A stretch of DNA of 34,341 bases, taken from NCBI GenBank assembly GCA_947458405.1, contig CANGZW010000030.1:1-34341 (forward strand), read 5' to 3'. Shown here piece after piece: positions 15,298 through 24,172 of this stretch. Below the pieces are notes generated by a model. That model saw only the letters and a program-made list of their open reading frames with translations, made no database searches and had not been told where the DNA came from. Each line of letters starts with the position of its first letter. Positions within the stretch are counted from its first letter, which is position 1. The position numbers and the translations under genes are program-made. The stretch is from Leptospiraceae bacterium (GTDB taxonomy: Bacteria; Spirochaetota; Leptospiria; Leptospirales; Leptospiraceae).

Positions 15298-15609
15298 ATG
15301 AAAATATATCTTATGATTTTGAGAAAGATTATTTATTATTTTTTGATAAGTATATATTGTATTTCATGTGTGAATCATAGATACAAGATTACCGATTTAG
15401 AAAGACCTAGAAGTAAAGAAACCTTACATTTAAGTTTATTTACTATTGGTGGATTAGTACCAATTTTTAATAATTTAGATAAAGATAATGTATGTCCCAA
15501 TAGTAAAATTCGATCAATAAATTTACATGATAGTGTGATAAATACTACAATTTGTACTGTATCACTTTTTCTTGTTTGTCCACACACAGTAGGGATTGTT
15601 TGCGAATAA
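15298..15609 (+). CDS. Bor-like small lipoprotein
   Basis: A 103-residue protein with a hydrophobic leader ending in YCISC (Cys24), so probably a lipoprotein. The mature part resembles the lambda Bor/Iss group in order of features: a segment like KETLHLSLFTIGGL, then a cysteine after a DKDNVCPN turn, then SINLHDSVINTTICTVSLF and a C-terminal VGIVCE, corresponding to Bor's VKTETQQTF.NGLL..IT.GIYTP...VYC. Bor proteins of phages add serum resistance; here the role is unknown. Start ATG 15298; an in-frame ATG at 15313 is an alternative. It is followed five bases later by another lipoprotein gene, likely one operon. Confidence 0.62.
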   Translation: MKIYLMILRKIIYYFLISIYCISCVNHRYKITDLERPRSKETLHLSLFTIGGLVPIFNNLDKDNVCPNSKIRSINLHDSVINTTICTVSLFLVCPHTVGIVCE

Positions 15610-15613
15610 TTAC

Positions 15614-15871
15614 ATGGTAATTAATTACTTAAAAATAGGTTTAATTTGGTTAACACTGCTAATAATCAGTAATTGTTATTCCTATGAAATTATGCTTCAT
15701 AGCAAATATGATACAATAAAAACTAGAAGAGTGACTCCTCCCCCAAAAATATGGGCTTCTTTTGATACTATCGGAGAGGAAGATCTTAGAAGCTATTGTG
15801 GGAATAAACAGCTATTATTAGTAAAATTTAGAAATAATAGCCCTATTGAAATATGGTGCGATGAAAATTAA
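15614..15871 (+). CDS. Small lipoprotein, operon partner of the Bor-like protein
   Basis: An 85-residue protein with N-terminal leader MVINYLKIGLIWLTLLIISNC, giving a predicted lipidated Cys21 in a loose IISNC lipobox. The short mature part contains a VTPPPKIW turn and two further cysteines (SYCGN and EIWCDEN) that may form a disulphide. No family recognised. TTG 15596 is in frame and overlaps the preceding gene, but ATG 15614 gives a proper signal peptide. The size and position right after the Bor-like gene suggest a two-lipoprotein cassette. Confidence 0.6.
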   Translation: MVINYLKIGLIWLTLLIISNCYSYEIMLHSKYDTIKTRRVTPPPKIWASFDTIGEEDLRSYCGNKQLLLVKFRNNSPIEIWCDEN

Positions 15872-15900
15872 TTTATAATTCTAATTTAGAAAAAATTGTA

Positions 15901-17139
15901 TTACTCTTTTTTCCAAACTGTCCACTCTCCTTTTCTCTCTAATGCAACAGACCATCCTTCCCCAGGACCTGTGTAATTAGAAAGAATGGAAACAGCAAGG
16001 GATTCTCTTCCGGTTTCATTTAGAACGACTCCCGCAAATCCTGAATATTGATTGGTTAAATCTATCCATTCTGAGCCAGAAACAATACCTGCCTCTTTTC
16101 TTATTTTTATAAGATCCTTGATTTCAATTAAGTCCCAATCAAAGAGATCAGGCCAATAGATACAAGGTGTACCGGGCATTGTAAGTATAAAGCAATAGGC
16201 ACGTGACTTATAATCTGGATTGCATTCCCAGACCCTCTGACCCCAGCCATTGGCAGAGCTAAAAGGGGAAGCACCTGTATCATGATTGTCAACAAGTGTA
16301 ACAGAAAGTTCTCTTTCTTCTTTTGAGGAGCTAGAATTTATGCCATACTTAAACTTGGAAGGATCCCCGGTGTTTAGCTCTCTTTTTAAAATCATATCAA
16401 AAACACAATTTCCGCTATCTGTCGCCCAACCTACAATGCGGGATCTTTCGCTTCCTCCATAGCGTAAAAACATGGGATCATCGGAGATTCCTGCCGACTG
16501 CCAGTACTCTCCAACGGAAAAATATTCTTCCTTAGAGGTATCGTTTATAAGTGAAAAAACATCCTTGGGATGATAGCCCCAAACAAAATCCCATCTCCAG
16601 CCATCTACCTTGCAATCATCTAGTAATTCATTTAAAGCCTTTTTAAATCGATTGTAAACTTCTGGGTTGTCTAATTTTAGATCACAACTTCCATCTAAGA
16701 AAGCTCCCCCCGTTTCTTTGCCTGATGCTCTCCATTGGGAACCTGGGTATGACCAAATATCATCTTTCATGCGATGCCTATCTCTATGATTTAGAACTAT
16801 ATCAATAATGATTTTTACCCCATTTGCATGTGCTTCAGAAACCAAATCAACAAGGTCTTGTTTGGAACCATATCTGGAATTCAAATCAAAATCTCTCCAA
16901 AAATAACCCTCACCGCCCCCGTGTTTACCATTCCCTTCCCAATAGGAATCATCCACCCAAGGAGGGGGAAGATAGAGAATTGTAAAACCTATCTCAGAAA
17001 TTTCTTTCATTTTAGATTTTAATATTGAATACCAAGATTCTCCTCTTGCATCTAATGTGCCCGTACCTGCCGTCTTCACTAGATTCCAATGAAATCCTTG
17101 TAAAATTATATCTTTTCCATTGCCCCTGGTAGTCTTCAT
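15901..17139 (-). CDS. Alpha-amylase, glycoside hydrolase family 13
   Basis: A 412-residue GH13 enzyme that hydrolyses alpha-1,4-glucan bonds. The (beta/alpha)8 barrel motifs are in order: ILQGFHWNL at the start, DIVLNH (113-118), GWRWDF with nucleophile Asp184, VGEYW with acid/base Glu211, and VDNHDTG with Asp287. The set resembles the compact plant-type and bacterial alpha-amylases. There is no signal peptide, so it should act in the cytoplasm, perhaps on stored glycogen or imported maltodextrins. GAGG about 9 bases before ATG 17139 serves as ribosome binding site. It is convergent with the lipoprotein pair and divergent from the DUF4442 gene. Confidence 0.94.
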   Translation of the reverse strand: MKTTRGNGKDIILQGFHWNLVKTAGTGTLDARGESWYSILKSKMKEISEIGFTILYLPPPWVDDSYWEGNGKHGGGEGYFWRDFDLNSRYGSKQDLVDLVSEAHANGVKIIIDIVLNHRDRHRMKDDIWSYPGSQWRASGKETGGAFLDGSCDLKLDNPEVYNRFKKALNELLDDCKVDGWRWDFVWGYHPKDVFSLINDTSKEEYFSVGEYWQSAGISDDPMFLRYGGSERSRIVGWATDSGNCVFDMILKRELNTGDPSKFKYGINSSSSKEERELSVTLVDNHDTGASPFSSANGWGQRVWECNPDYKSRAYCFILTMPGTPCIYWPDLFDWDLIEIKDLIKIRKEAGIVSGSEWIDLTNQYSGFAGVVLNETGRESLAVSILSNYTGPGEGWSVALERKGEWTVWKKE

Positions 17140-17419
17140 TCACAAATCCTCGATTTATATATATAGATCATCCAGACTATATGGATATTTTTTAATCAAA
17201 TATACAATCATTTTTATGATTTTATATAAAAATGAAAGTAAAGTAACAAAATAAGAAAAAAAACTAGGAAACCAAGATCAATTGAGATCATTATCTTATT
17301 TTGTTGAAAAACTACAAAGATAGATTCTTTTTCTATTGTCTAAAGCATTTACAGACACATGAATAATTGTATCTTAGCCATTCTATTTACATGGATTCTT
17401 ACAATATAATAATGGTGAT

Positions 17420-17911
17420 ATGGAAAAGAAAAAAAATCGATTGGAATACGAAGTATTTCCTCTTTGGAAATTTTTAGGTGATACGTTTGGTATGGAAGCA
17501 ACTTTTGAACAATTCGGTCCCTACCATGGAGCAAACATTAAACCCAAAATACTAGATAAAAATACAATAGAAGTTAATATGCCTCTTGTTCTCTCGAATA
17601 CAAACTATGTGGGAACTCATTTTGGAGGCTCTCTCTATTCCATGTGTGATCCTTTTTTTATGTTCATACTTATGTGGAACTTGGGTGAGAACTACATAGT
17701 CTGGGATAAGAGTGCAAAAATAGATTTCGTATCACCAGGAAAAGGAACGGTAAAAGCAATCTTTCATTTAGCGGATGAAGAAATTGAAACTGTAAAACAA
17801 ATTGTAGCAGAGAACAAAAAAACATCTCGATTTTATAAAGCAGAAGTAGTTGATGAAAATGGAAAAATCGTAGCAAGGCTTGAAAAAGAATTATACATTA
17901 GAAGAAGATAA
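17420..17911 (+). CDS. DUF4442 hotdog-fold thioesterase-like protein
   Basis: A 163-residue protein of the DUF4442 family, which has a hotdog fold related to acyl-CoA thioesterases. Typical features are FGPYHGANIK near residue 32-42, NTNYVGTHFGGSLYSMCDPFFM (split over the central helix) and the strand DKSAKIDFVSPGKG. The position of the central helix after HFGG is where hotdog enzymes bind the acyl group. No exact substrate is known. GGTGAT precedes ATG 17420. It ends in a shared hairpin with the convergent CBS gene. Confidence 0.86.
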   Translation: MEKKKNRLEYEVFPLWKFLGDTFGMEATFEQFGPYHGANIKPKILDKNTIEVNMPLVLSNTNYVGTHFGGSLYSMCDPFFMFILMWNLGENYIVWDKSAKIDFVSPGKGTVKAIFHLADEEIETVKQIVAENKKTSRFYKAEVVDENGKIVARLEKELYIRRR

Positions 17912-17957
17912 TATAATCTTAATTCCCGGATGATTAGTATCAAACGATAGTAAAATT

Positions 17958-17991
17958 ATTTTACCACAAAAGTAAATTGATGTGGTAAAAT
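17958..17991. terminator. Bidirectional terminator between DUF4442 and CBS genes
   Basis: ATTTTACCACA (17958-17968) pairs perfectly over 11 bases with TGTGGTAAAAT (17981-17991) around a 12-base loop. T-rich sequence follows on the plus strand and AATAATTTTA on the minus strand, suiting both convergent genes. Confidence 0.75.
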
Positions 17992-18005
17992 TTAATTTTA
18001 TTAAG

Positions 18006-18443
18006 TTAGCTTTTTATATAGGCTTCTAGTTGTTCTATAAGATCTTTCTGTTGTTGCATAACTTGTTTTAATACATCTCCAATAGAAATTAAACCTAGAA
18101 CCTTTCCACCAGATATAACCGGAAGATGTCGAATATGATTTTCTGTCATCATATTCATACAATCATCTACTTTTTGAGATTCTTCTACAGTAATGACTTT
18201 TGTTGTCATAATTTCAGATACTTTAGTAGAACTCGATGTTTTTCCTTCAAGAACAACTTTTCTAGCATAATCTCTTTCGGAAAGAATACCAACTAGATTG
18301 TCATCCTGCAAAACCACAACTGCTCCAATATTTTCCTTTGCCATGAGCTTTAGTGCCTCTATTACATTGACATCGGGGGATATGGAAATAACATTCCTAG
18401 GCTTTAACCTTAAATATTGATTTAATGAAATAGACATAGCCAT
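18006..18443 (-). CDS. CBS-domain pair protein
   Basis: A 145-residue protein made of two CBS domains in tandem (about residues 14-68 and 78-134), forming a Bateman module that binds adenosine nucleotides or similar ligands. Visible signs are ENIGAVVVLQDDNLVGILSE with RDYARKV in the first domain and ENHIRHLPVISGGKVLGLIS with IGDVLK in the second. There is no attached enzyme, so it is probably a stand-alone energy or redox sensor. A C-terminal helix QQKDLIEQLEAYIKS follows. GGAG at 18450-18447 sits 3 bases before ATG 18443 and 9 bases before ATG 18437, so the second (143 residues) may be the true start. Confidence 0.93.
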   Translation of the reverse strand: MAMSISLNQYLRLKPRNVISISPDVNVIEALKLMAKENIGAVVVLQDDNLVGILSERDYARKVVLEGKTSSSTKVSEIMTTKVITVEESQKVDDCMNMMTENHIRHLPVISGGKVLGLISIGDVLKQVMQQQKDLIEQLEAYIKS

Positions 18444-18604
18444 TTTCTCCTATTATATTTTGAATTGTAGAATAAATCTTATAATATTGATTATATCTAG
18501 GAAATAAAAAAATATAAATTATAAATTTTTAATGTGTTTAATTTATCAAATAATCTATAGAAATAAGATTTTGATGTATATAAAATGAAAATTTTAATGA
18601 ATAT

Positions 18605-19411
18605 ATGAATGCTATCGGAATAGATTACTCTGCTTCAAAGAAACCCGCAAATAAAATCTGGGTAGCTGATTGTAAACTAGAAAATAATTCGATTGTTCTA
18701 AATCAAATTTATAGTCTAAAAGAAAAAATTAAATATAATTCTTTAAATTCTTGCAATTTATACTTAGTTAATTTAGTAAAAAATAATATAAATTATTCAT
18801 TTGGTTTTGATTTCTCTTTCAGTATTCCTGATGTTTTCTTTCCTGAACATACTTGGGAGGAATTAATCTTAGTTTTCAAAAAAAAATGGATTTCAGCGAA
18901 TCTATTCAAAGAAAATCTTTTATTTCTATCAGATAAAAAAGAATTAAAGCGAAGTACAGAGATAGAGGCAAAAGTTCCATTTTCTACTTATAATCTTTGG
19001 ATATATAAACAAACTTATTATGGAATCACAGAAATTCTTGCCCCTTTACTACAAGCAAATTGTTGTAAAATAATTCCATTCCAATCTAGAAAGAAAAACT
19101 ATCCAGCAATTTTAGAAACCTGTCCTGCCTCATTTTTAAAATTTAATTCAGGTGATTCTGATCTTTCTAAGTATTACAAAGGTAAAAAAGAAGCTAACTT
19201 AGAGAGAAGAACTATGATATTAGAAATTTTAGAAAATAATTTTAACTTAAAATATAACTCAAATGATTTTAAAAATAAAATATTATCAAACATGGATGGA
19301 GATGCATTAGACAGTTTAATATGTGCGATAATAGTTATTAAAAGATCGTATAATAACTTTGAAATTACTAAAAACTCTAAATTAAAAAAAGAAGGATATG
19401 TTTATTACTAG
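18605..19411 (+). CDS. DUF429 family protein (RNase H-like fold)
   Basis: A 268-residue protein of the DUF429 family, predicted to have an RNase H-like nuclease fold. Family signs: the opening AIGIDYSAS (first acidic residue of the fold), SFGFDFSFSIP, ETCPASFLK in the middle and DGDALDSLICAII near the end, whose aspartates would complete a metal site. No activity is proven for the family. ATG 18605 has no ribosome binding site; TTGATG (18571-18576) and TTTAAT (18593-18598) ahead of it give the same near-leaderless layout as several other genes here. It is lysine- and asparagine-rich, more AT-biased than its neighbours. Confidence 0.82.
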   Translation: MNAIGIDYSASKKPANKIWVADCKLENNSIVLNQIYSLKEKIKYNSLNSCNLYLVNLVKNNINYSFGFDFSFSIPDVFFPEHTWEELILVFKKKWISANLFKENLLFLSDKKELKRSTEIEAKVPFSTYNLWIYKQTYYGITEILAPLLQANCCKIIPFQSRKKNYPAILETCPASFLKFNSGDSDLSKYYKGKKEANLERRTMILEILENNFNLKYNSNDFKNKILSNMDGDALDSLICAIIVIKRSYNNFEITKNSKLKKEGYVYY

Positions 19412-19505
19412 AAAATAAGGAATATAAAATGTTTAAAATGATCTCCCTTAGTAAGGGGTAAAAATTTAATTCCTTCTTTAACTTGTGAAAATATGAGAAT
19501 TTGAC

Positions 19506-19871
19506 TCATTTCTTTTCCTCTAGCTTTGAAAGGAGATTTCGTAAATAGACTGCAGATTCAGTCTGTTTACCATCAGGAGATTTTACATAATAGCTTTTTC
19601 CAGAAAGGGAAGATTTTGTAGCAATATATGTAATAAATTGATCAGCTGTTGTAATACGATTTCCAGCATAGTCTAGTTTTTTTTGCATGTGATCCCTAGC
19701 ATCTTTGGCAGAATATTCATCCCCATTTCGAATAAAGATAAGTTTCGATTTTTCTAGTTCATCTAATAGATAAGTGATTTTTTCTTTTTCTGTTAGTTTA
19801 GGGTAAGATTGAGAAGTAAGAAAAAGAAATGGATAAATAATTAATAAAAATAAAATTTTCCTTTTGAACAT
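19506..19871 (-). CDS. DUF5329/YfeK-like exported protein
   Basis: A 121-residue protein with signal peptide MFKRKILFLLIIYPFLFLTS, then the DUF5329 (YfeK) pattern: YLLDELEKSKLIFIRNGDEY, SAKDARDHMQKKLDY, then TTADQFITYIATKSSLSGKS and YYVKSPDGK. The IRNG.EY and SSLSGK blocks are the family signatures. Predicted periplasmic; function unknown. An in-frame ATG at 19952 would put 27 residues in front of the signal peptide, so 19871 is chosen. The cysteine usually found before FIRNG is replaced by a leucine/isoleucine stretch here. Confidence 0.8.
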   Translation of the reverse strand: MFKRKILFLLIIYPFLFLTSQSYPKLTEKEKITYLLDELEKSKLIFIRNGDEYSAKDARDHMQKKLDYAGNRITTADQFITYIATKSSLSGKSYYVKSPDGKQTESAVYLRNLLSKLEEKK

Positions 19872-20156
19872 AGATACAAAATAAAAATAAGTGAGAATTC
19901 TCCAATAATTTTTTGTATTTTTAACTAAAAATAATGTGATACTATTACCCAAGTTATAATTTATAAATTGAATTTTTTAAAATTGAAACAATAGATAACT
20001 TAAAAGAAAGAATTAGAATAAATGAAATAAAAAATAAATCTAATTCACTTATAAAGTATAAAAATAGATTCTATTTTTCTTAAAAAATTTTAAAAATCTG
20101 CAATAATTTTCCCTAAACTTGAAATATAATTAGTAAGTCTCTCAATTAGTTTTACT

Positions 20157-20192
20157 GGAATCAATCGATCAGATTTTAGAAGGATTGATTCC
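20157..20192 (+). promoter_or_regulatory. Perfect 10-bp inverted repeat upstream of 20223 gene
   Basis: GGAATCAATC (20157-20166) and GATTGATTCC (20183-20192) with a 16-base loop. A consensus TATAAT at 20125-20130 would put it in the 5' leader of the next gene as an RNA hairpin; otherwise it could be an operator. GGAGG (20213-20217) follows it. Confidence 0.55.
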
Positions 20193-20222
20193 GGGTTTTG
20201 GAGAGTTTACAGTGGAGGTTAC

Positions 20223-20885
20223 ATGTACTTACATGATCATTCTAGTGAGTTTAAAGAGGCTTACGATTTGGTTTCTGAGTATTTTTCGGGAATTAATCAG
20301 ACTATTTCTGAACACATCCCGGTTGCTTGTATGATTAAGACTGCTCTATCAAAGAAATGGAGTCTTAAAAAATTAGTAGATATTGGAAGAGAAGAAAAAG
20401 AACCTCCCTTTTGGTGTAAAGAATATGAGAATTTACTAGATTATTTGGAAAAAGAGTATAGTATTCAATTTCCTCCAAAAAAACTAATAGAGGAAGATGA
20501 ATCCTATAAGTACTATAAAATAATGAATTCAAATTTGAATGTGGAAACACTTTGTGAAATTATTAGTCATTTAAGACAGGAAGAGAAACTTCCAAAAAAA
20601 TTCTTTATAACAATTTCTGAAGAAATTCAACCGATGGAAATTCATGTGCCAAAATGGTCAAAAGGACTTCAGGATACAACTAGGAGATGTTTGGAAAATT
20701 TAGAGATTAGTTCCTTTTTTCAAGGATTCTGCGTATTAAAAAATATAAAAGGCGGATTTGGAAAGTTGACACTAGGAGATGCGTCAAGTGATAAGTATTA
20801 CATAAGAGATATGAAAAGTGATACAATAATTTTAAAATGTAGTAATATAGATGACCTCCTCGAAAAAGGATGGGTGGTAGATTAG
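20223..20885 (+). CDS. Uncharacterised protein, unknown family
   Basis: A 220-residue soluble protein, not recognised. The N-terminal half is helical with a run of charged residues (EFKEAYDLVSEYFSG, DIGREEKEPPFWCKEYENLL); a middle segment reads NSNLNVETLCEIISHLRQEE; the end is beta-rich (GFGKLTLGDASSDKYYIRDM, DDLLEKGWVVD). No signal peptide or membrane segment. It has one of the strongest ribosome binding sites in the window (GGAGG, 5 bases before ATG 20223) and a preceding hairpin, which suggests regulated and possibly strong expression. It is not in an operon. The EKEYSIQFPP region gives no clue to function. Confidence 0.7.
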   Translation: MYLHDHSSEFKEAYDLVSEYFSGINQTISEHIPVACMIKTALSKKWSLKKLVDIGREEKEPPFWCKEYENLLDYLEKEYSIQFPPKKLIEEDESYKYYKIMNSNLNVETLCEIISHLRQEEKLPKKFFITISEEIQPMEIHVPKWSKGLQDTTRRCLENLEISSFFQGFCVLKNIKGGFGKLTLGDASSDKYYIRDMKSDTIILKCSNIDDLLEKGWVVD

Positions 20886-21135
20886 ATATTTATAATTCAA
20901 GATCTAGTCTGTGATACTTAAATAAATTTCAATATTGGATACATCCCATCAAGTGACATTTTAAGATATAAGATTACTTTTCTTATAAGAATTCTTTTAC
21001 TTTCTAAGTGAAATATAGGTTAAAAAAGAGCAATTTTAATTTATTAGTTAAATTTTGTATTAAAATTTTAAATGAGACGACTTTAAAGGAACTTTTCTTT
21101 ATGCTACTTTGAATACATCATTGGAGATTATACGC

Positions 21136-21975
21136 ATGGGAAAAATTTTAGTTACAGGTGCAACGGGAAACATTGGAAAATTTCTAGTCGATAAGTTAGT
21201 TGAAGACGGCCATTCTGTAAAGGCTTTCACAAGAAATCCCGAAAAGGCAAATTTAAATAGTAATATTGAAATTTGCAAAGGAGATTTAACGAATAAAGAT
21301 GAAATTTTTCAAGCATTGACTGGAGTAGATAAGGCTTTTTTGCTTTTAGCAAATATCCCAGCAGATCCATTTATCGAAGTTGCATCACAAATTGGATTAA
21401 AACATCTTGTTTTTCTTTCGTCCTATTCAGTGGATATAAACTGGAAAAGTAAAAATAATTTTATAGCAAAACATCATGCTGAAGTTGAGAGTAAAATTAA
21501 ATCAAATGGGATTCCTTATACTTTCCTAAGACCGGCAGGATTTATGACCACAGTTTATCAATGGCTAGGAAGTATAAAAACTCAAGGAATTGCATTTTTA
21601 CCATATCCTGATATAAGTCATGCAGTAATACATTCGAAAGATATAGCTTTGTCAGCCGCAGAAGTTTTAAAAAATAATAGCCATATAGGGAAATCATACT
21701 TCTTATCAGGCCCTGAATTGATAACTCCCCGTGAAATGGTAAAACAAATTTCAGATGTAATTGGAAAAGAATTAAGTGTAGTACAACCTGAAAGGCAACA
21801 AACTATAAATATGATGTCTCACAACTTACCCATTTCCATAATTGAATCCATCTTAGAATTACTTGAGTCTTCTCCAAAAATAATTGAAGTTTCTGATAAT
21901 GTAAGACGATTAACTCATACTAGGGGAATTACTTTTAAGACTTGGATTGAAGAAAATAAGGTATTTTTTTTATAG
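21136..21975 (+). CDS. NmrA-like atypical SDR, NAD(P)-binding protein
   Basis: A 279-residue Rossmann-fold protein of the NmrA/HSCARG-like atypical SDR group. The cofactor motif GATGNIG is at residues 8-14, FTRNP at about 32-36 marks NADP preference, followed by GDLTNKDEIFQAL, LVFLSSYSVD and YTFLRPAGFM. Members act as NADP sensors, quinone or azo reductases, or redox-linked regulators; no choice can be made here. TTG 21109 is in frame, but ATG 21136 has GGAG (21123-21126) 9 bases ahead. The catalytic Tyr-Lys pair of classical SDRs is absent, as usual in this group. Confidence 0.88.
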   Translation: MGKILVTGATGNIGKFLVDKLVEDGHSVKAFTRNPEKANLNSNIEICKGDLTNKDEIFQALTGVDKAFLLLANIPADPFIEVASQIGLKHLVFLSSYSVDINWKSKNNFIAKHHAEVESKIKSNGIPYTFLRPAGFMTTVYQWLGSIKTQGIAFLPYPDISHAVIHSKDIALSAAEVLKNNSHIGKSYFLSGPELITPREMVKQISDVIGKELSVVQPERQQTINMMSHNLPISIIESILELLESSPKIIEVSDNVRRLTHTRGITFKTWIEENKVFFL

Positions 21976-22403
21976 GGTTAGTTTCTGTAACTTACTCTTA
22001 ACTCACATATTGATACTAATTCAAAATAGAGATTGAAAAGAATTATTTATAAGCTGAATTAAACTGAAAAATTAAAGAGAATTCCTATATAATTTGTAAA
22101 ACTAGATAATTGATCGCTTTTATTTTTGATAATATAACTATTAAACTCAAACCTATATTTTTTATATTAGAGTTAGTCTATTTTTATATAGATGAAAATT
22201 TCTATTATAAAATAATCAATTGCTCTGCTTCAAATAATAATTTTAAATCCAAGTCCTGAGTTATTTTTATAATCCAATGAGTTTGCATATCTAGGTTATT
22301 GATTATAAAAGTAATTAAATCGGGGCTGAAAGTTAACGACTGAGTAAACACAATAAAATAATATTATTTACATAAATAAGTTAATTTATAATATTTAAAA
22401 AAT
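21976..22403. other. AT-rich intergenic stretch with one doubtful small frame
   Basis: Mostly featureless AT-rich DNA. On the minus strand 22351-22205 there is a 48-codon frame from a GTG, containing an in-frame ATG and the words LDMQTHWIIKITQDLD and LLFEAEQLI, which reads like real protein but matches nothing I know; it could be a relic. TATAAT at 22387-22392 is a likely -10 for the phosphatase gene. Confidence 0.4.
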
Positions 22404-23342
22404 ATGATATCAAATGATACTAATACAAAGCAACTTGATTTTATTGGAGATGTTCATGGTCATTTTAATGCTTTAGAATCGCTTTTAATAAAGATGGGAT
22501 ATGAAAAAAAGAATAGAGTTTATGCTCATTCAGAAAGGTATCCTGTGTTTCTTGGGGATTATATAGATAGAGGACCTAATATTAAAGAAGTACTACATTT
22601 AGTTCGTTCCATGCAAGAAAATGGATCCGCAATTGCAATAATGGGGAATCATGAATATAATTATTTGTGTTATCATTTAAAAGATGAAAATGACCTCCCT
22701 TTTCGAGAAAATTCAGATAAAAATGAAAAGCAAATAAGAGAAACAAATAAGGCCTTAGAGAATATTTCAGAACGTGAAAGCTATTTAGACTGGATGGCAT
22801 CTCTCCCAATCACTATAGAAACAAATAATTACAGAGCAGTTCATGCTCAGTGGAAAAATTCTTCTGTTGAGCAAATTAAATATTCAGGCATAAAAAAATT
22901 TAATCGTGATGGTTTACTAAAACTTTATTCGAATAGCAATCTTATAATAAACTTAAATATTTTACTAAAAGGATTCGAAGTATTACTTCCAGAAAAATTT
23001 CAATACAAAGATAATGAAGGAAATGAAAGAAAAGAATCAAGATTAAAATGGTGGAATTCAAGTTCTGGAAAAAAATTTGGCGATGTTTTTGCATCTCTTC
23101 CAGAAAAATTGATGAATATAGATATTTCTGAATTATTTTTTGATTTTACAGATTTTTACTACTTAGAGGATAAGCCAGTCTTTTTTGGACACTATTGGTT
23201 AAAACCTCGAGAATTTGGTTTAACCTCAAGTAATACATGTTGTTTGGATTTCAGTATTGTAAAAGGAGGATTTCTCGCATCATATAGATTTTCAGGAGAG
23301 TCTCAATTAAATCCTAAAAATCTAGTAAAACATATTGATTAA
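22404..23342 (+). CDS. Calcineurin-like metallophosphoesterase (PPP type)
   Basis: A 312-residue phosphoesterase with the metal-binding blocks of the PPP family in order: FIGDVHGH (Asp16, His18), LGDYIDRGP (Asp52, Asp55), MGNHEYN (Asn82, His83), VHAQW and FFGHYW near the end. It should hydrolyse a phosphoester with two metal ions; candidates are phosphoproteins, diadenosine polyphosphates or nucleic-acid ends. An insert between GNHE and VHAQW, including a lysine/glutamate-rich segment, is longer than in ApaH. ATG 22404 lacks a ribosome binding site and lies 11 bases after TATAAT. It stands alone. Confidence 0.88.
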   Translation: MISNDTNTKQLDFIGDVHGHFNALESLLIKMGYEKKNRVYAHSERYPVFLGDYIDRGPNIKEVLHLVRSMQENGSAIAIMGNHEYNYLCYHLKDENDLPFRENSDKNEKQIRETNKALENISERESYLDWMASLPITIETNNYRAVHAQWKNSSVEQIKYSGIKKFNRDGLLKLYSNSNLIINLNILLKGFEVLLPEKFQYKDNEGNERKESRLKWWNSSSGKKFGDVFASLPEKLMNIDISELFFDFTDFYYLEDKPVFFGHYWLKPREFGLTSSNTCCLDFSIVKGGFLASYRFSGESQLNPKNLVKHID

Positions 23343-23406
23343 TTTAGCGATATCTAATAAGAAATTTAAGTAATTTGTACATAATTTAAAAAAGGATAAT
23401 AAATCA

Positions 23407-24060
23407 ATGCTACAAAATCATGTCATACGACTTCATCTTTTTTTCATCCCACCTACCCTAGTTCTTTTTCTACTTCCATTGAGCTTGGGAAGAAGTATCT
23501 TATTTTCTGTAATCCTTTATCATATTCTCTTTCTGGGATATGTGATGTATTACAAGCTATCTGAATGGAAATCCATTTATCAATTTTTGGCTCCACTCAG
23601 TTTTTTTCTCGTATTTCCCGATCTCTTTCTTTCCAATTTTTTGGGAGTTCTCGTTTTTCCTAATTCTGGTTTTTTTCATTGGATCAGTGTTTCCGATTAT
23701 ATGGCGGGGATGTGGGTCATACCTTTGTTTCTTGCACTTCAATTCGGAAAAGAAATTTCTTTACGATATAGTGATACATTGGGAGCCATTGCCGCAGGTA
23801 TTTTTGCCCTTGTTTTGTTTTCAGTTTCAGAAGAACTGTGTGCTCTCATTCCCATTTGGTATGCACAAAAAGTTCATATGATTTCTCATGTGGCTCTCTA
23901 TGTGATTGTACCCGAGGGTATTTTAGGTTATTCCGTCTATTGGATGTATGACAAAGTAAAAGGAAATTTAGCTATGTCTGTGGTGGGAAGTTTTCTCACT
24001 GCTATGATCTATACGGGATCTTTAGTATTTTTCTTCTTTTTTATCGAGGTTGTATTTTAA
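23407..24060 (+). CDS. Multi-pass membrane protein, unknown function
   Basis: A 217-residue protein with about six to seven membrane segments and almost no soluble part; aromatic-rich segments include LHLFFIPPTLVLFLLPL and FALVLFSVSEELCALI. SVSEELCAL and KVHMISHVALYVIVPEG have polar residues (Glu, His) within or beside helices, which may bind a ligand or metal. No family recognised with certainty. AAGGA about 10 bases before ATG 23407. Codon and base composition are less AT-biased than the phosphatase gene just before it. The two following genes also encode small membrane proteins. Confidence 0.72.
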   Translation: MLQNHVIRLHLFFIPPTLVLFLLPLSLGRSILFSVILYHILFLGYVMYYKLSEWKSIYQFLAPLSFFLVFPDLFLSNFLGVLVFPNSGFFHWISVSDYMAGMWVIPLFLALQFGKEISLRYSDTLGAIAAGIFALVLFSVSEELCALIPIWYAQKVHMISHVALYVIVPEGILGYSVYWMYDKVKGNLAMSVVGSFLTAMIYTGSLVFFFFFIEVVF

Positions 24061-24172
24061 GTTTATTGATTTATGAGTTCCTCGATGTATTGTCCGAGGT
24101 TTTAGAAAAAACATCTAAATAAAAAAAGGGTTGCGTTTTACATGAGAAATAGAATAACTTAACGAATATTAA

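Noticed and set aside
22205-22351. 48-codon minus-strand frame with MQTHWIIKITQDLD
   Set aside because: Reads like protein, but has a GTG start without ribosome binding site and no recognised relatives; mentioned in the intergenic entry only.
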